Shown piece by piece: positions 24,601 to 39,600 of a DNA stretch of 64,000 bases. Positions within the stretch are counted from its first letter, which is position 1. The number at the start of each line of letters is the position of its first letter. The stretch comes from Pseudoips prasinana (Eukaryota; Arthropoda; Insecta; Lepidoptera; Nolidae), in contig OX621252.1 of NCBI GenBank assembly GCA_951640165.1, positions 30,153,934-30,217,933 on the forward strand, read 5' to 3'. A program made the translations under genes and the position numbers. The notes beneath the pieces are model-generated. The model was not told the DNA's origin. It ran no database searches and was given only the letters and a program-made list of their open reading frames with translations.

Positions 24601-27600
24601 TCTGTGCAGGGAATTTATTTTATTTATTTATTAAGAAATCCAACAGCGATACAGATAATAACACAATTTACAGAATACAATATAAAGGGAAGGCCAATGA
24701 CTGGTTTTCATCATCAAATCAAAGGAATCTATCGCGTAACACGAGATAGTAGGCGAGGCAAATATAATAACCAATACGGCACATGGGCAATCGAATACCT
24801 GTTTTATGTTGATTAAAAATTACTATACACAGAAAAAATAAAAGATTTTTTTACCAGTGGAGTAATAAACTATTTGCCCTGTGTGGGGATTGAATCCAAA
24901 ACCTCTGAATTAGTCAGCGTCACGACTGGTTATACGAACAGGCCAGTCAAAAACATGTTTCGATAATGAATGCAAACCTACTATATGTGCATAAAATATC
25001 GATTCCTTCTGTAAAAGGAGCCATACACATAATGTAAATACTAGATATAAGAATATTCTCATATTGCATACTACCCGTCTCCACAAAATAAGTAACTCTT
25101 TTATGGGGCAATGTATAAGATTCTATAACAAACTTCCCAATGATATTAAAGAATTGTCTACGATTAAGTTTAAAAGAATTATTAAAGCCAAATTGTGTAG
25201 CAGGGCATTTTACAAAATTTCAGATTAGTTAAATGACAAAAGTGCTTGAGATAGAGTTGTTCTGAGTCAACACACATGATTGTAATTAATCTTAAGTATA
25301 TTTACTATATTCTGCTGTGTGGTGACGGCGACAAATATCGGAATCAGAATATCATCACCCCATCTCATCCCGTGGGGGGCGTAGAAGTCGACCCGAGGGA
25401 ATATCTACCAGAGGATGGGCAGCAGCTTCCTTCTGATTACTATGACCATCTTACTGCGATCGCCAACCCGTCTGCCAAGCGTGGCGATTATGGCATATCC
25501 CCCCAAGACGATTCTTGAGGGAGGCTTGTCCAGCAGTGGACTTATTTAGCTGTAATGATGATATGTTATTTAAAAAAAGGATTCCTACCGAGTTTTCTGG
25601 CAGTGTTTCTCAGTAGCTGCCACGTCATGCACTGCACGGTGAGGCAAAAAAAATGACGATTCCACATAAATGTAAAATGTATACGGAATAAATGATTTTT
25701 GACTTTGACTTTGAATGTAAGCATTCCGAAATTGTTAAACTCAGTAAATTATATTCAAAACCATAATGTTTGTTCCACAGCATCGGTGCGGCCAGCGTGT
25801 CACGTGCTGATGAAGCAGTGCGTCAGCTCACCGTGCCAGCACGGCGGCTCGTGCTCCGAAGGGTGGAACAGGCCGCTGTGCGACTGCTCTATGACTAACT
25901 ATGGAGGACCCACTTGTGGGAGAGGTGAGGAATTTATAATGACATGAAAATGAAAATGTTTATTGTGTCTCAAATGGTTACATCAACAAATGTGGATGAA
26001 ACAGCCCCATTAAGTAATGAATAATACTTGTGTTGGGGTTGTCTCGCTCCTTCCCTTATTCCATACTTAACAATATTTGAGAAAAGAGATGAATATAACT
26101 ATTAAACTGAAAATAAGATAAAATTAACAAACAAAAAATTAGAAAATAAAAATAATAGTAGAAATAGAAAAGAAACAATAATCTATACACATAATAAAAT
26201 CGTAGGAAAGTCAAAACTGTACATTGAATATTTATAAAAAAGGATACTTGGGGGTTGATCTACAATAGATATCAAATTCAAAAATATAGCTTTTAGAATT
26301 TTTGTCTGTTTTTCTGTATGTATGTCCGGGCTAAACTCAAAAAGTGCTGCATGGATTTACTTCAAATTTTTCATGAATATTACTAAGAGGTCGGGTCAAC
26401 ATATAGGCTACATATTATCACGATATCACCTACGGAGCTGTGATAAATTATAAAATTTAACGAGGGTAAAACCGCGGGGCACAGCTAATTAATAATACTT
26501 GTGTTGGGGTCTCGCTCCTTCCCTTATTCCATACTTAACAATATTTGAGAAAAGAGTTTAATATAACTATTAAATTGAAAATAAGATAAAATTAACTAAC
26601 AAAAATTTGAAAATAAAACAATAGTAGAAATAGAAAAGAAACTGTAATAAAATAGTTTGCAGCTCTGTGTATTGTTTGATTTTGAGTATAGTATGTACCT
26701 ATGTGTGATTATAGTAGTGTGCGAGTTTGAGGTTGTGTTTTTGTATGTGTTTTCCTGTTTTCTGGTGGTACGATATTATGAAATAAGTGTTCATGTAAGT
26801 CTATCTAGAATATGCTCTGTTTCTTCGTATGTTAGAGATTTTAACCACTCGGTTATCATTTGTGATGTTGAATGACATGTTATAGTAATAACACGCGACA
26901 ACATATATTGAAAAAACAACATGCGGGGCAGTATTATTAGCACTTTTAAGAGAATGTCGAGTACCCCCAAAATGGACTGTATTTGTGGAGCATCGGTCCA
27001 ATTCATGGCCCACTTAACATCGTGCCCAGCCTGCTCTACCACATGTTCATGGCAGGATCTTAGGAATCCCACAAGCAGGGCAATCAGTGTGGCCACGTTC
27101 TGGGCCGCAAAAATTTTATGAGTTTGCCAGCGCCACGTTAAGGAGAAGCAATAATCTAAATTATAATAGTTGACACATCACGTTGACATATACTCTTTGT
27201 ATATATATAATTTATACTAATAAGTAGGTAATAAAGCACGGAGGTATATCTATTTACAGCCGCCAGCACATCCAGCTACCCCAATCTGTCAAATTTCTTT
27301 TATAGATTTTTAACTTTCAGAATCAGAATAGTTTATTTATAAACATAGGTGTAGAACATATACATTTCACGCAAAAAGTACTCAAAGCGTCTTAAGCAGT
27401 TTTCCCTCCAAAAAACAACAACACACGTAACATTGACACTATCTTGTCTCCAGAAAATTAGCGACCATTTTATAGAATAATGTTTATTTTTCTACAATAT
27501 ATTTCCTAATGACCTTATATAAATTATTTAAAAACAAACTTGAAACTACTAATAACAACAAATTGTATCATCATCAGCCTAGGACATAGGCATAGGCCTC

Positions 27601-30600
27601 CCCTAAAGGTTGCTATAATGTTGCTATTTGGAGGGGTTTGCCTAGGTCACTACTCTTGGTATGCGACTATGTGAGTTGGGGACCGCAGTTAGATGGTAGA
27701 TAGTACACAGGAGGCGCTGCTACCCATATCTCTTTTTATTTGTTATTATGATTATTGAATATTCAAAATAGATTAACAATGAGTAACTCCATAGATTATT
27801 ATATTATATTATAGAGACATTAATATTTAAATGCCAATTCAATCCATTAAATTTCATTACAGAATCACCTACAATATTTCTGAATGGGAGTCAGCATCTC
27901 ACCGCTGCACTGGGGCCTGAACACATCACTCAAACTGAGGAACTCCTACTGAGGTTCCGTACCAACAAAGCTGGGTTATTGCTGAGGACTGCATCGGAAC
28001 ACTCGGCTGATAGGATTGAGTTGGCGGTTGCTGCGGGGAGGGTGAGAGCCAGCGTGCGTCTGGGGGATAGGGAAAAGGTATGTGATGTTTGATTGGAAGA
28101 AAATTAGAGGAAAAATGCTATAAAAACATAATTTAAACATTATTGTATGTTTAACACTGCTGTGTGGGTGACTGCAAAAAATACCACCACTCCTTTTTAT
28201 CTTGAGGGCGTAGAAGTCTTCCGAGGCCATATATACTAAAAGGACAGGAGTGTTTCTCCGAGTCCTATGACTGTCATAATTTGATTGCCAACCTGCCATG
28301 CCAGCCAAGCTTGGAGATTATGGCACATTCCCTAAGCACGCCATTTGGTTATCATGAAGATGATATTAATAGGCCATATAGTAATAAAGTTGATAGGAAT
28401 AGGCAAGCAACTAAATTATAGATATTATAAATAATGGTGTTGGTTGATAATGTTGTTAAAATCGGCCCCAAGCAGCTTATTTGGATACAGAGTTTTACCC
28501 GGGTTGGTAACTGTAGTCAAAGGTGATATCGCATAAATTTGTAGGGTATAAAATTAATGTTAGCATTTTTGAGTTCAATATTCTAAAATATTCAGAACAA
28601 GTATCGTCTCTTTTCTATAAATTTTACTAACAAAAGTAATAGGAAATTTATCTCTCAAGATAAGTGACGAAAATTTTCGAAAACTACATAATTTTATTTT
28701 CTAATCGTAGCGCTTATGTCATATTCCTCCAAATGATGGGCACTATTCCACTGAGGAGATATTTTGGGATGGCCTTTGTTCTGTAGTGGCGTGATTATGA
28801 TGACGTAAAAAGTCAAAATGTGCAAGGGAGATGGCTGCACGCTGACGCGACGGCAGGCTTAACGTACGGTCTTAAATTTCTCATGACAAATTTTTACTAC
28901 GACTTTCACGAGTCAGATGATATTGACACTTAATCTGAAGGTATTGTTCAGATTTTATGTTGATGTTTTCTTCACTGGGTTGGGAGCAGGTGTGTATTGA
29001 GCAAATCTATGATCGTATTTATTTATTGTTGTTAAAGATTTTACTTTTAGTATTCAGATATTCTACCTAATATATTTTTATATCGTTTTGATACGTACTC
29101 TGGGATATATGACATTGAAAAGGGACATATTTCTTTAGGTCCAGATATTAGGTGTAGTCTGCAGTTGAGTTTTTTAAATGGAAAAAATAGCATATGTATG
29201 TTTTACATATTATGCGCTTCGGCCATTTTATGAGATTAATATTTCAAACTAATAATAATATTGTAAAACTGTTTAAACAATTTCTCTGTAGTAAAATATA
29301 TCTAAAACTATAAATACTTATATAACCAACTATAATCTTATATAACCATTTTGACAAAAAGGCCAGCATTTCATTTATTATATTATTTGTATATTCCTCT
29401 AAAGTGCAGATATTAATTTCCATATCTTAACAAACTAAAACTATGAACAAATTATCGTAAGCAACTTGGGTCCTCTGGTGTTTTGAGTTTTTTTGCCAAA
29501 GAAAACTGCTTTCTGGCTCTTAAAATATGGTAATCCAAATGAAGCTACAAAGAATTTAGGTAGAATAGGTTTCTGTCGAGATTAGTATGTCCCATACGAC
29601 GTGTCTTGCCGAAACACCGGCTCCTGCCTACCGGTACAGCGACTTCGCTACAAACAGATTGTACCACGTGACGTTGTAGGGGACACTTTAAATTAAGCCA
29701 CTAGGAATTTAAGTAGATTAGGCTTTTATCGAGATTCGTGGTGGGTTTGTTTGGTGGCTTGTACGTCCTATGTGGCATGTGACACGTGGCGTGCGACACG
29801 TGGCATATGCAACCTGGCGTGGGACAGGTAGCATGTGCCATGTAGCGTGGGGCACGTGGCGTGGTACACGTGGCGTGGCTCACGTGGGTAGGTGCCACGT
29901 GGCGTGGGACACGTGGGTACGTGCCACGTGACGTGGTACACGTGGCGTGGTACACGCGGCATGCGCCACGTGGCGTGGACGCGTGCGTGAGACGGGGCCG
30001 TGGTTGCAGAACCTGCTGGCGGGCAGCGCGGTGGCGGACGAGGCGTGGCACACGGTGCGCTTCTCGCGGCGCGCCTCCAACCTCAAGCTGCAGGTGGACG
30101 GCGCGCCGCCCGTGCGCGGTACGTTATGTACGTATGCACGGGGCACCTCCCGCACACTCTTTTATTTTGACCCCTCAGTAGACGACAAGGTTGGTTTTGC
30201 TTTGGCTGCGTTGGGGACGTGAAGGCCGCTTACACATAACACTCTGCATTACACTCCGCTGGCGTTCTGGTTCAAATACGAAAAAAGAACTATGTATATT
30301 TTTAAATGCGTTCCTTGGCGGTGGATAATTTCGTCCACTTTGCTGATAAAAAAAAAAGAAAAAATAATTAAAGATATAAAAAAAAATACTGGCATGAAAT
30401 AATGAAACGAACTATATATTTTTTTCTTTTCATGATGGCATTAGAAGCTTCTATTGAAATTATTTTTAATTTAACAAAAATGTTGCTAGGATTAAAAAAG
30501 GCCTGATCGAAAAGGATGAAGTTGATTTAAAATAAATAAACTTAACCTTTTATAAATCAATTCATCTGTACTGAATATGGAAAGTGTATTTGATAGTTTT

Positions 30601-33600
30601 CTTTAAATATACATTTAATGATGACAGCTACTAACATAAAACAAACATACACAATTACAAAATACAAAAATGAATGAGTATAATTGATTTAATATGTATT
30701 GCAGTAATATAAAAGCCAACGCAGTCAAACCAAATATAGAACTTAAGACAAAAATTTGAATTGCCTTGATCAATTTCAGGGCAATTCAAATTTAACACTT
30801 TTCTAGTTCTTCGGAAAAGTGTTTAACTGTTAGACGTCCTATTAGAAAGTAGAGTAGATGCTTTTTTTCAGTTATTTGATAGCTGGCACTGTGAATCACC
30901 TTTCTGTTCGTCACTATTATTTATATTCATTTATATTCATTTCTTCTTAGTAGTATCCTATGTGTGCGTGCTTAGTATTTCTGCAGTTGATAAATGCTGT
31001 TCTGTATCGTTAAAACCACAATATTTTTTTATGGAAATTACTAAGCTGGTATTTTTTATCACTCTTAATAGTATTATTGTTGTTTGATTTAGTTGTGTCA
31101 AGTATGATGCAAATTTCTCTGAACAGCATTTATTTATATTTAATAATAAGTGAAGAACTACGTATTTCAAATTGTGATTGGTTTAAAAAAATACTGTTGT
31201 TGAATTATATTATATTGATATCTTGTAAGTGCATTTGGTTAGCTCACAAGACATCTTTATATTATTTAAGAGTGTTCGTAATTGAAGTTAGTGAGATGTA
31301 TTCTACTTAATTCTATGATAAATAAAACTATGATACAATTTTTTTTTAATACGGTATTATTTTATACACATATTGCATTTGATAAAATTGTGATAGAATT
31401 AATATGAGAATACCAAATTGTTGTATTGGTTATGAGCGATGCGTAGGGTTGTAAGAATGCTGATAACTTCTGCTAGTCTGTATGCCTCTAGAGGATCAAT
31501 TTATTGTCAATGGATTTTTCACAGTTGTTGCTATGCATTATCTTCTAGTAACTGATTGACTGTCTCATCAGCATACATCTACTATGCTTAACTTTCACGT
31601 AAATCTGCAGTTCTTACTGTACATAACTACAAGTTGCTGCTAAAGTAATTCTATGAGGGTATACTTTGCTGATTTATTTTTAGTTTCAGTCAATGTTGTG
31701 GCTAGGTGTGTATTGATAGATCTAAGTCGTGATACTGACACGTTAGTTCTTTTTACAGCTGAGACAATTTTAGGGAAAGCGTCGACTTTAGAAATATCGA
31801 CGTTACATTTAGGGGGCATGTTTCACCCTGAAGAAGAAATACAGATGACGTCAACATTACCAAATTTCGTTGGATATCTACAAAAGTTTGTTTTTAATGG
31901 TATCAGATACATTGATATGGCAAAGACTCTCGGCGTTGGGAGTAATGATGAAAACAATAATATATACGATACTTCGAATTTAATTTTTACGGGAAAATTT
32001 GTGAAGCCTGATTCGTTAAACGTTTACAAATCAGTAACGTTTAAGTCTAAGCATACGTATGTGGGTTTGCCTTTATTGAAGGCATATGGAAACACATACT
32101 TGGATTTTTATTTCCGAACAACTGAAATGGATGGATTGCTATTTTACAATGGTGGGAAGAAGCAAGATTTCATTGCGATAGAGTTGGTGAATGGCCATAT
32201 ACACTGTGTTTTCAATCTCGGTGACGGAGTTGTGACCATGAAGGATAAGTTGAAGAATTTTTTGAATGATAATAGATGGCACACGGTATCAGTAAGACGG
32301 CCCACGCCAAAAATACATACATTGCAAGTTGATGATGATTTGGAGATGCATACTACAAGTAAGTTATTTCTGTCTTCTTCTTCAAATAAAATAAATAATT
32401 GCGAATAATTTCTTATTTCTTTATCTTATGGCCTTAGTAAATTGAACAATTCTGACACTTGAAGCTGCCCGGAGATGGCTTAACGACTGTTGTCTAACGA
32501 TAACAACTGGGTTCATTAGTTTAATGTGATCCGTGAAGAGAGACAAGTACTGAAATTGTTTATGAATACCGTATTTAACAGACTTAAATCAGGAAGCAGG
32601 TTTTCAACTTGACTATATGCTTTCTTACAAATTCCTCTGTTGTTTGTGAAGTTATTTTAATTAATTTTTTATTATCCCCTATCGAATAAAACTGATTTCG
32701 AGACGGATCCATTTCCAATTAGTTCGCATCGATTGTTCTACAGAAAACTTGTTTGTATGTTTTAAAAAAATTAACATTATAATATCTTGCTTGCTTTTTT
32801 ATAATTATATATGTATACGTTTACATTTCAGGTTCAAATCTCATGTTGGAACTAGACAGTGTGCTGTACGTAGGAGGCGTACCGAAGGACATGTACACCT
32901 CATTGCCAGTAGGCGTGCTATCGAGGCAAGGGTTTGAAGGTTGTATGTCGAGTTTGGATCTGCCAGGTGAATCTCCGTCTTTGATGGATGACGCCGTGGT
33001 TCCCAGTTCTTCCTTAGGATCAGGATGTGAAGGTATTGTAATATCTATAAGTTGGTTCACATTTTGTTGAATTCTATTTTAACATATGTTTACATAAATG
33101 AAAGAATTTAACTAAAACTCATGCTATGTTTTGCTTAAGAAATACCTACAAATTATTATTAGAATAATAAGGTACATTATATTAGGTAAAATATTAAAGT
33201 AAGTGTATAGTATTTGTAGCTTTTTAAAGTTAACTATAAATCAAAGTATGAGATGGATATAATCCAATGAAATGAAAATGATTAAAATCCAACACAATAA
33301 ATGACGACAAGTCATTATTTATAAAATAATGTAATTATAAATTAATAATATTTATATAACAGTGTAAATGTCAACGTAAAATTGTAAATACCTAAATAAA
33401 TTGTATTGACTAAATCCATATATCTCGTAAGATTGTAAACTGTCGAAAGATTGCGAACTGCTTACAATTTATTTTTTGTATCATAATCTATCGAAGTGAA
33501 CCTGTTAAATCATAACCTTATTTGCATAAATAAAATTTGTTTCTGGCCCTCTTCAGCAGCTGTCGCTTTGCCCACTGACTTGGGGGCGCGTTGTTAGTTC

Positions 33601-36600
33601 TAAATTCTAACCTAACGTTACCTACTTTTCTAGTAGCGAAATATGCCCGAGTAAACAGTATAGTACATATAATCTAACGATATAATATACAAGCCTTGAA
33701 GACTTTCGCTACTTAATAAGATAATAGAACTGTGCGAGGCCTCAAGCCGACTAGCAAAATGAAAATGCAAACGAAGAAATTGGCGCCAGGGACAGTTCTG
33801 ATTTTAAGGGTAGTTACTGACAGAGATATAATATAATAATAATATCTGGGGACAATGTCACACAGATCATCCCAGCCCCAAACTAAGCAAAGCTTGTACT
33901 ATGGGTACCAGGCGACGATATACATACTTATATAGATAGATAAATACTTATATACATAGAAAACACCCATGACTCAGAAACAAATATTCATGCTCATCAC
34001 ACAAATATTTGCACTTACCGCGATTCGAACCCAGGACCACCAGCTTCGTAGGCAGGAGCACTACCAACTAGGCTATGGTGACCGTCATGATGCTTTAAGT
34101 ACAGTTGCGCAGAATAGAAACAGAGAGATGAAACAGATGCATTCGCGATTGTACCCATTCTCGGTTGGCGAGTACGATATATCGGATTGTGTATTAGAGA
34201 CTCAAGATATAATAAAATTTAATAGCTTTGACTTGCTCTAGGTAAGACTTGATCTCACGTGGAACATCTACTGACGTTCCTGAGATGACGGTGCTTATGG
34301 GAGAAACGGAATTTGACTATTTTGCCCGTTAAGGGACTTCGATGAATCATAGCCGAACTGAAAAAACGTTTAAACGTTTACTTCGACTAATAGTTGAATT
34401 TTTCTCCTTCTTAAAGAACCGCGGCGGAATAGTTCTAAAGCCTTTGTTTTCACCGCCTCCGCTGTGATATAACGTAGTTAAGACTTTTATCTGTCCCCAG
34501 CACGTCTTTTACCAGCGACTATACCCAGTTAAAAAGTAATATGTTGGTATTCTCATTTCAGGGCCAACAAAATGTACGCATAACGCATGCGCAAACAAAG
34601 GAGTATGTGTCCAACAATGGCACACGTATGCTTGTGACTGTGATCTGACGTCATTTACTGGACCCACGTGCTATGATGGTAAGATACTGTTAAAACAAAT
34701 ACTAATAATAAAATAAATGATTGTTATTTAAGAACTAGCTCTGTCCCGCGATTTCAGCCACGTTAAACTTTACAAATTATAGCATATGTGTTATTCAGAT
34801 GTATTACGATTAAGCTCCATCAAAAATACCTCCGTAGTTTTGGAGTGACAGAGTTACAAACATCCATACATTCATCGTTATAAACTTTTGCCTTATAATA
34901 TTAGTAAGATTTAGGACTGAAAGTTGTAATTGTCATAATAACAATGTGGAAATGATGATTTGATATGTCGTATTATAGAAGATGAAGACAGAAGTAAAAT
35001 GAATACTGCTGTAAAACTTAATGTCACATGAATTCATTGTATGTATATTAATCAAATCAAATCAAATCAAATATTTTATTTGCGAAAATGGGTGGTTTAC
35101 ATTAGGTATTACAAAGGTAGTAGGTATCACCATAATCAGCTTTTAGGCATGCAAATATTTAAAAAAAATGCTCGCAATACAAACATTTACCTAAAATTAC
35201 AAAATATAAATGTCATAATTAAAAAATGAATGTCAAGAGAATTACAGAGAAAATAACGAAGAAACTAACTAATACCTTACAAATATAAAAATACATTAAT
35301 ACAACATGAATTATAAATATTTATCCGTCAAATAGTCGTTAACAGCATAGTAGCACTTTTCAATAAGCCATTTCTTAAGATTACGCTTGAACACGACAAA
35401 CTCTAATGTTTCAAGCAGTTTGGTTGGTAAGTGGTTATAAATTCGAGGGGCCATGCAAAATATGCTCTTATTTAGTAATGCAGTTTTGTTTAATGGAAAC
35501 CGTATTTTATTGTTATGTCTGCTATTACTTAATTTTTCAAACATATTTATATTACTTCGAGTAAATAATACTACTTCGAGGATATAGATGCTAGGTAGTG
35601 TGAGTACATTAAGTTTTTGGAAATATTGTTTACAACTATCTATTGGTTTTAGTTTACAAATGGCTCGTATACATCTCTTTTGTGCTTTGAATGCTGTGTC
35701 CTTATCTACAGAATTGCCCCAGAACATAACTCCATACCTTAAGAGGGGAGTAACATGACCGTGATATGCCACTAAAGCTGTCGATGAATCAACTGTTTTC
35801 CTTAAATATATAATGCATATGAAAATTGGTTAATTTTTGAAACTATTGAGTCTAAATCTGAGGTCCAGTTTAAATTGCAGTCAATATTTATGCCTAAAAA
35901 TTTTGTTTCGTCAACTTTTTCAATTCTGTGTCCTAAGTAATTAATGTCAATGTTATTTAATTTATTTACCCTATTCCAAAATGTCATAAATGTTGTTTTG
36001 TCTAGATTGATTTTTAAATTATTTAATGTTAACCAATTAATAATGTTATTCAAATTATTATTTATGTCCTGCTCTATTTGTAAATTGTCGTTTCCAGTGA
36101 AAATAACCGTACTATCATCAGCAAATATTGCTTCCGTAGACCGCCTTTTCAAAAGATGCTAAATGATATTGTCGCTCTCTGATAGATGGCGGTAGCAGTA
36201 ATGGAATGTTAATCATACGCCTGTATTGATAACTCTTGTGCAGCTATTTAAATTACTTTTATTATTTCTCTGTGTAAAAAATCGTTAAATTAGTAAAAAA
36301 TACTTGAAACATCAGTTTAAGTAAATAGTCCGACGCACAATCTTAAACCCGAAATAATGATATTATTAATCCATTATTGATTTAAGTTTATTTCATTAAA
36401 TAAATTACACTGAGAGTCCACATTAAATGGAGAGCGATTTTAAACCGATAGTATTATAAGTTTGAATTGACGTTCTTTAAAAGAGTAGAAAGTAAAAGGG
36501 ACTATTTACTGAAAATAGTTTTGAACATGTCGAATTAAGATTTTGATAGATGGCATAGGTTAATGAACGGATAAATTCATATCCATTGTACAAATCGACA

Positions 36601-39600
36601 CCATTAGAAAACAATAATAAACCGGCGAGCATTTATATGTAAGTATGTATGACAGTAAACGAGGCAATAGAGGTGTGCTTAGATCTTGACAAATGGAAAT
36701 CCGTTGTCTCTGCCTACCCCTCTGGGAAACAGGCGTGAGTCTATGTATGTAATAAAACAGGTTTAATATACTCGTAAAAGGTCACGTTTTGCGTAAAGTA
36801 ATCGGTCGCTACGTTGCTAACGTGAATAAAATTCAAAACCCTGGTAGAACTTTAATTATTTTTCCGTGTTTACCGTAATCTAATAACATTCCTAAATAAT
36901 CAATTTGCATGGTAACACTAATAATTCTAAACCTTATACGTAAAAAAACATACAAATGACACGATAAAAAACGTTTTAATTTCTATGTTTACTTCATTTG
37001 ATTATTGTAATCAGACTTATGATGAGTTTACTCATTTAAGAAAGTCAAAAAAATATTAATATCACCTTATAACTTCCGAAAATTTCTGAAATATATCATT
37101 TTTCCGATTAGTGAGGTTGCTTTGTCTCTTTCTTGCGGAACAACTTTAACATGTAAATTATATGAGAAATGGGTTATGTCGTGACAGAGTAGTGAAATTT
37201 TACTTTCACTTTTTCAGAATCAATAGCATACGAGTTCGGACCGGGTCACGGCGTCATCACGTACACGTTCCCACCTGACGCCGTCGCTGACACTGAAACA
37301 GATAAAGTGGCGCTCGGCTTCGTCACCAGCAAATCTGATGCGGTACTGCTGAGGATCGAGTCGTCGAACACACAGGACTATATGCAGATGGAGATAGTAA
37401 GTATACAAGTAGAGTAGTTCCTGTGCCTTTTTAGTTGGTACGAGTACAAGACGAAAAGTAGTTAAGTAGATTGACTTTTCGTATGTTCCAATGAATGTAT
37501 TCCCATTTGTCGTATCGTAAGTTTCCTTTCATACCGGTAGAAAGGTTTCAATTTCCATACCGAACAACATTTTCGTGATAATTAAAACTTCATCCGAGAT
37601 CTTCTTGCTTTGCAGAGCAGATTATCTAATAGAAACTAACAGATGGGCAAAACCACCAACTCTATAAATTAGGGGTGATACTGAGAATTTTCGTATAAGT
37701 TTTTTTTTATTTTTTTGAGTTTGTCGAGTTGACAAGGACATTAAAAAAGTCAAAGTCTTAATTATCTTCTTCCAGATAAGTGGAAACCTGTTCATGGTAT
37801 ACAATGTGGGGGGCGGAGACCATCCCCTCGGCGACGAGACCGCGAAAGTGGACGACGGAGCGTACCACGTGGCGCGGTTCACTCGGAACGGGAGTCGGTC
37901 GTCGCTGCAGTTGGATAACTACGCTGTTATTATCAGGCATCCGCAAGGTGAGCTTGGTGCTGACGTATTAATAATTTCACATTTGACGTCACCTTTAATA
38001 TTATCAGAAAATAGACAAGGAAAAGAAATTGCTTCGTTTGAAGAATCAAACATAGATTTATGTTTGATTATTCAGATGAAGCAATTTCTTTTACTTTTTT
38101 GTTTAGTTCTAGACCATGCCCTCACTGAAGTTTTGTGTCGCGGCGTATTTTACAAACATATGAGGCACAAAGTGCATTTACGGGTCCCACAAATTGTTAT
38201 AACAATAATAATAATCTTCATTGTACAGAAAAATACTTAGGTAAGTCATGTGGCTGACTAGAAAATTATCGTTTTTTTATTTAATCGGATTTAAAGTCAA
38301 TTTGAGTTCTATTATAAAAATCGGTTTTGGTTTAAAAAACACAATATAGGTATACTATCCAAGTTTCAACACACGTGACATACGCAAGAACGGACAGACA
38401 GATAGATAGAGTAACTATGATAGAATCGTTTTTGGGGCACTGTATATTTATACAACTGAAATAAATTTAACTAATATTCACTAATGCAAAACTGAATAAT
38501 TCTTTCATCTTCATTTGTATACGTGGTGGATATCATAGTATCAGAAGTACTAAGCCCTTCAAAGCACGGACACTCATAAATATGTTAAGCATGTTTTGTT
38601 GTCACCTATCTTAAGATCAACCGCGTGCCAAAGTGCTTAATCTTGTCGATCGTTTTTTGTTTGGAGAGAAAAATTAGAGAGTCAACATTATTTTTTGAAA
38701 AACACCTTTAACCAACCTACTTTCAAACACTAATGTTTGCTGTAAAATTTCAGGTGGTCAACAATCAACGATATTCAACGGTATGTCCAAAGTAACAGTG
38801 GGAGGGGCTACTGGTGGGGGTCGGACCTTCGGCGGAGTAATCGCGGGACTTGTACTGGACGGAGTGAGGGTGTTGGACCTAGCGGCTGCTGGAGACCCAG
38901 CCGTCTCTGTCAGGGGGGACGCCAGGAGAGCTCACACACCTCTCGACAGAGATATCAATAGGATGCAGCAGGTATATAGAATAACGAATCGAGAGAATAC
39001 AAAGAAGCTGTGTTACCTACTTCTTAGTTTTAAAAATATATCGAGTTTTATTTATTTGCAAGTTAACTAAGTAATAATTCGACTAACACAGTTCAAGCGA
39101 AAAACTGCGTAACACTCGTGCAAATCTTTTGGTACCGCTTCCTCAGGTGAAAAAGTCAGGTTCTTCATCCTAGTCTCTCATTACTGCTGTATCCACAAGT
39201 TCCAGCAAGTAAGCAATATATGGATCGAAATGAACGTATCCCAATTACCTACTAGACACCTACATTTTGAACGCACTGAATCCAAACCTAAAAGTATCAA
39301 AAGTGGACCAACCAGAAGACAAATTTAAGAAAGAATAAGAAGAAATACACTATTACATAAAGAATATGCGAAGAATAATATTAACACTTCCAGACAACCA
39401 AATAAAATGGAAAAATTCTTGGAGTCTGAATAAAATTGAACTGCATATATGAGGAACTAACAAATGGGTGTGAATAACGAGACCGAGAAAAAAAGTGATA
39501 TGCTAGAAACATTGACTTAATAAGACCACAAAAGAAGATTTCTTGGTAACACTAGAACATCACGACGGTTAAAGAGTAATTAATTAACATTAAAGTCAGA

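Noticed and set aside
25276..25518. An 80-codon ORF ([19 protein letters not shown])
   Set aside because: It belongs to a repeat inserted in a LINE end, and the two other copies are disrupted in that frame.
26657..27121. ORFs on both strands (72-101 codons)
   Set aside because: Low-complexity or shadow frames in an Nrx-1 intron; no recognised domain and no consistent splice sites.
29701..30222. Several overlapping ORFs of 64-116 codons with repeats such as PRHVYHAT
   Set aside because: They are translations of the 14-bp minisatellite; only the exon 30010-30118 has splice sites and domain support.
31653..31758. Start codon and N-terminal extension for the large LNS exon
   Set aside because: A good acceptor (TTTTTACAG) at 31758 and phase agreement with 30010-30118 show this stretch is intronic.
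37948..38240. Coding read-through past the LNS6 donor
   Set aside because: The frame stays open partly because of the foldback; the GTGAGC donor and the conserved junction with 38754 are preferred.
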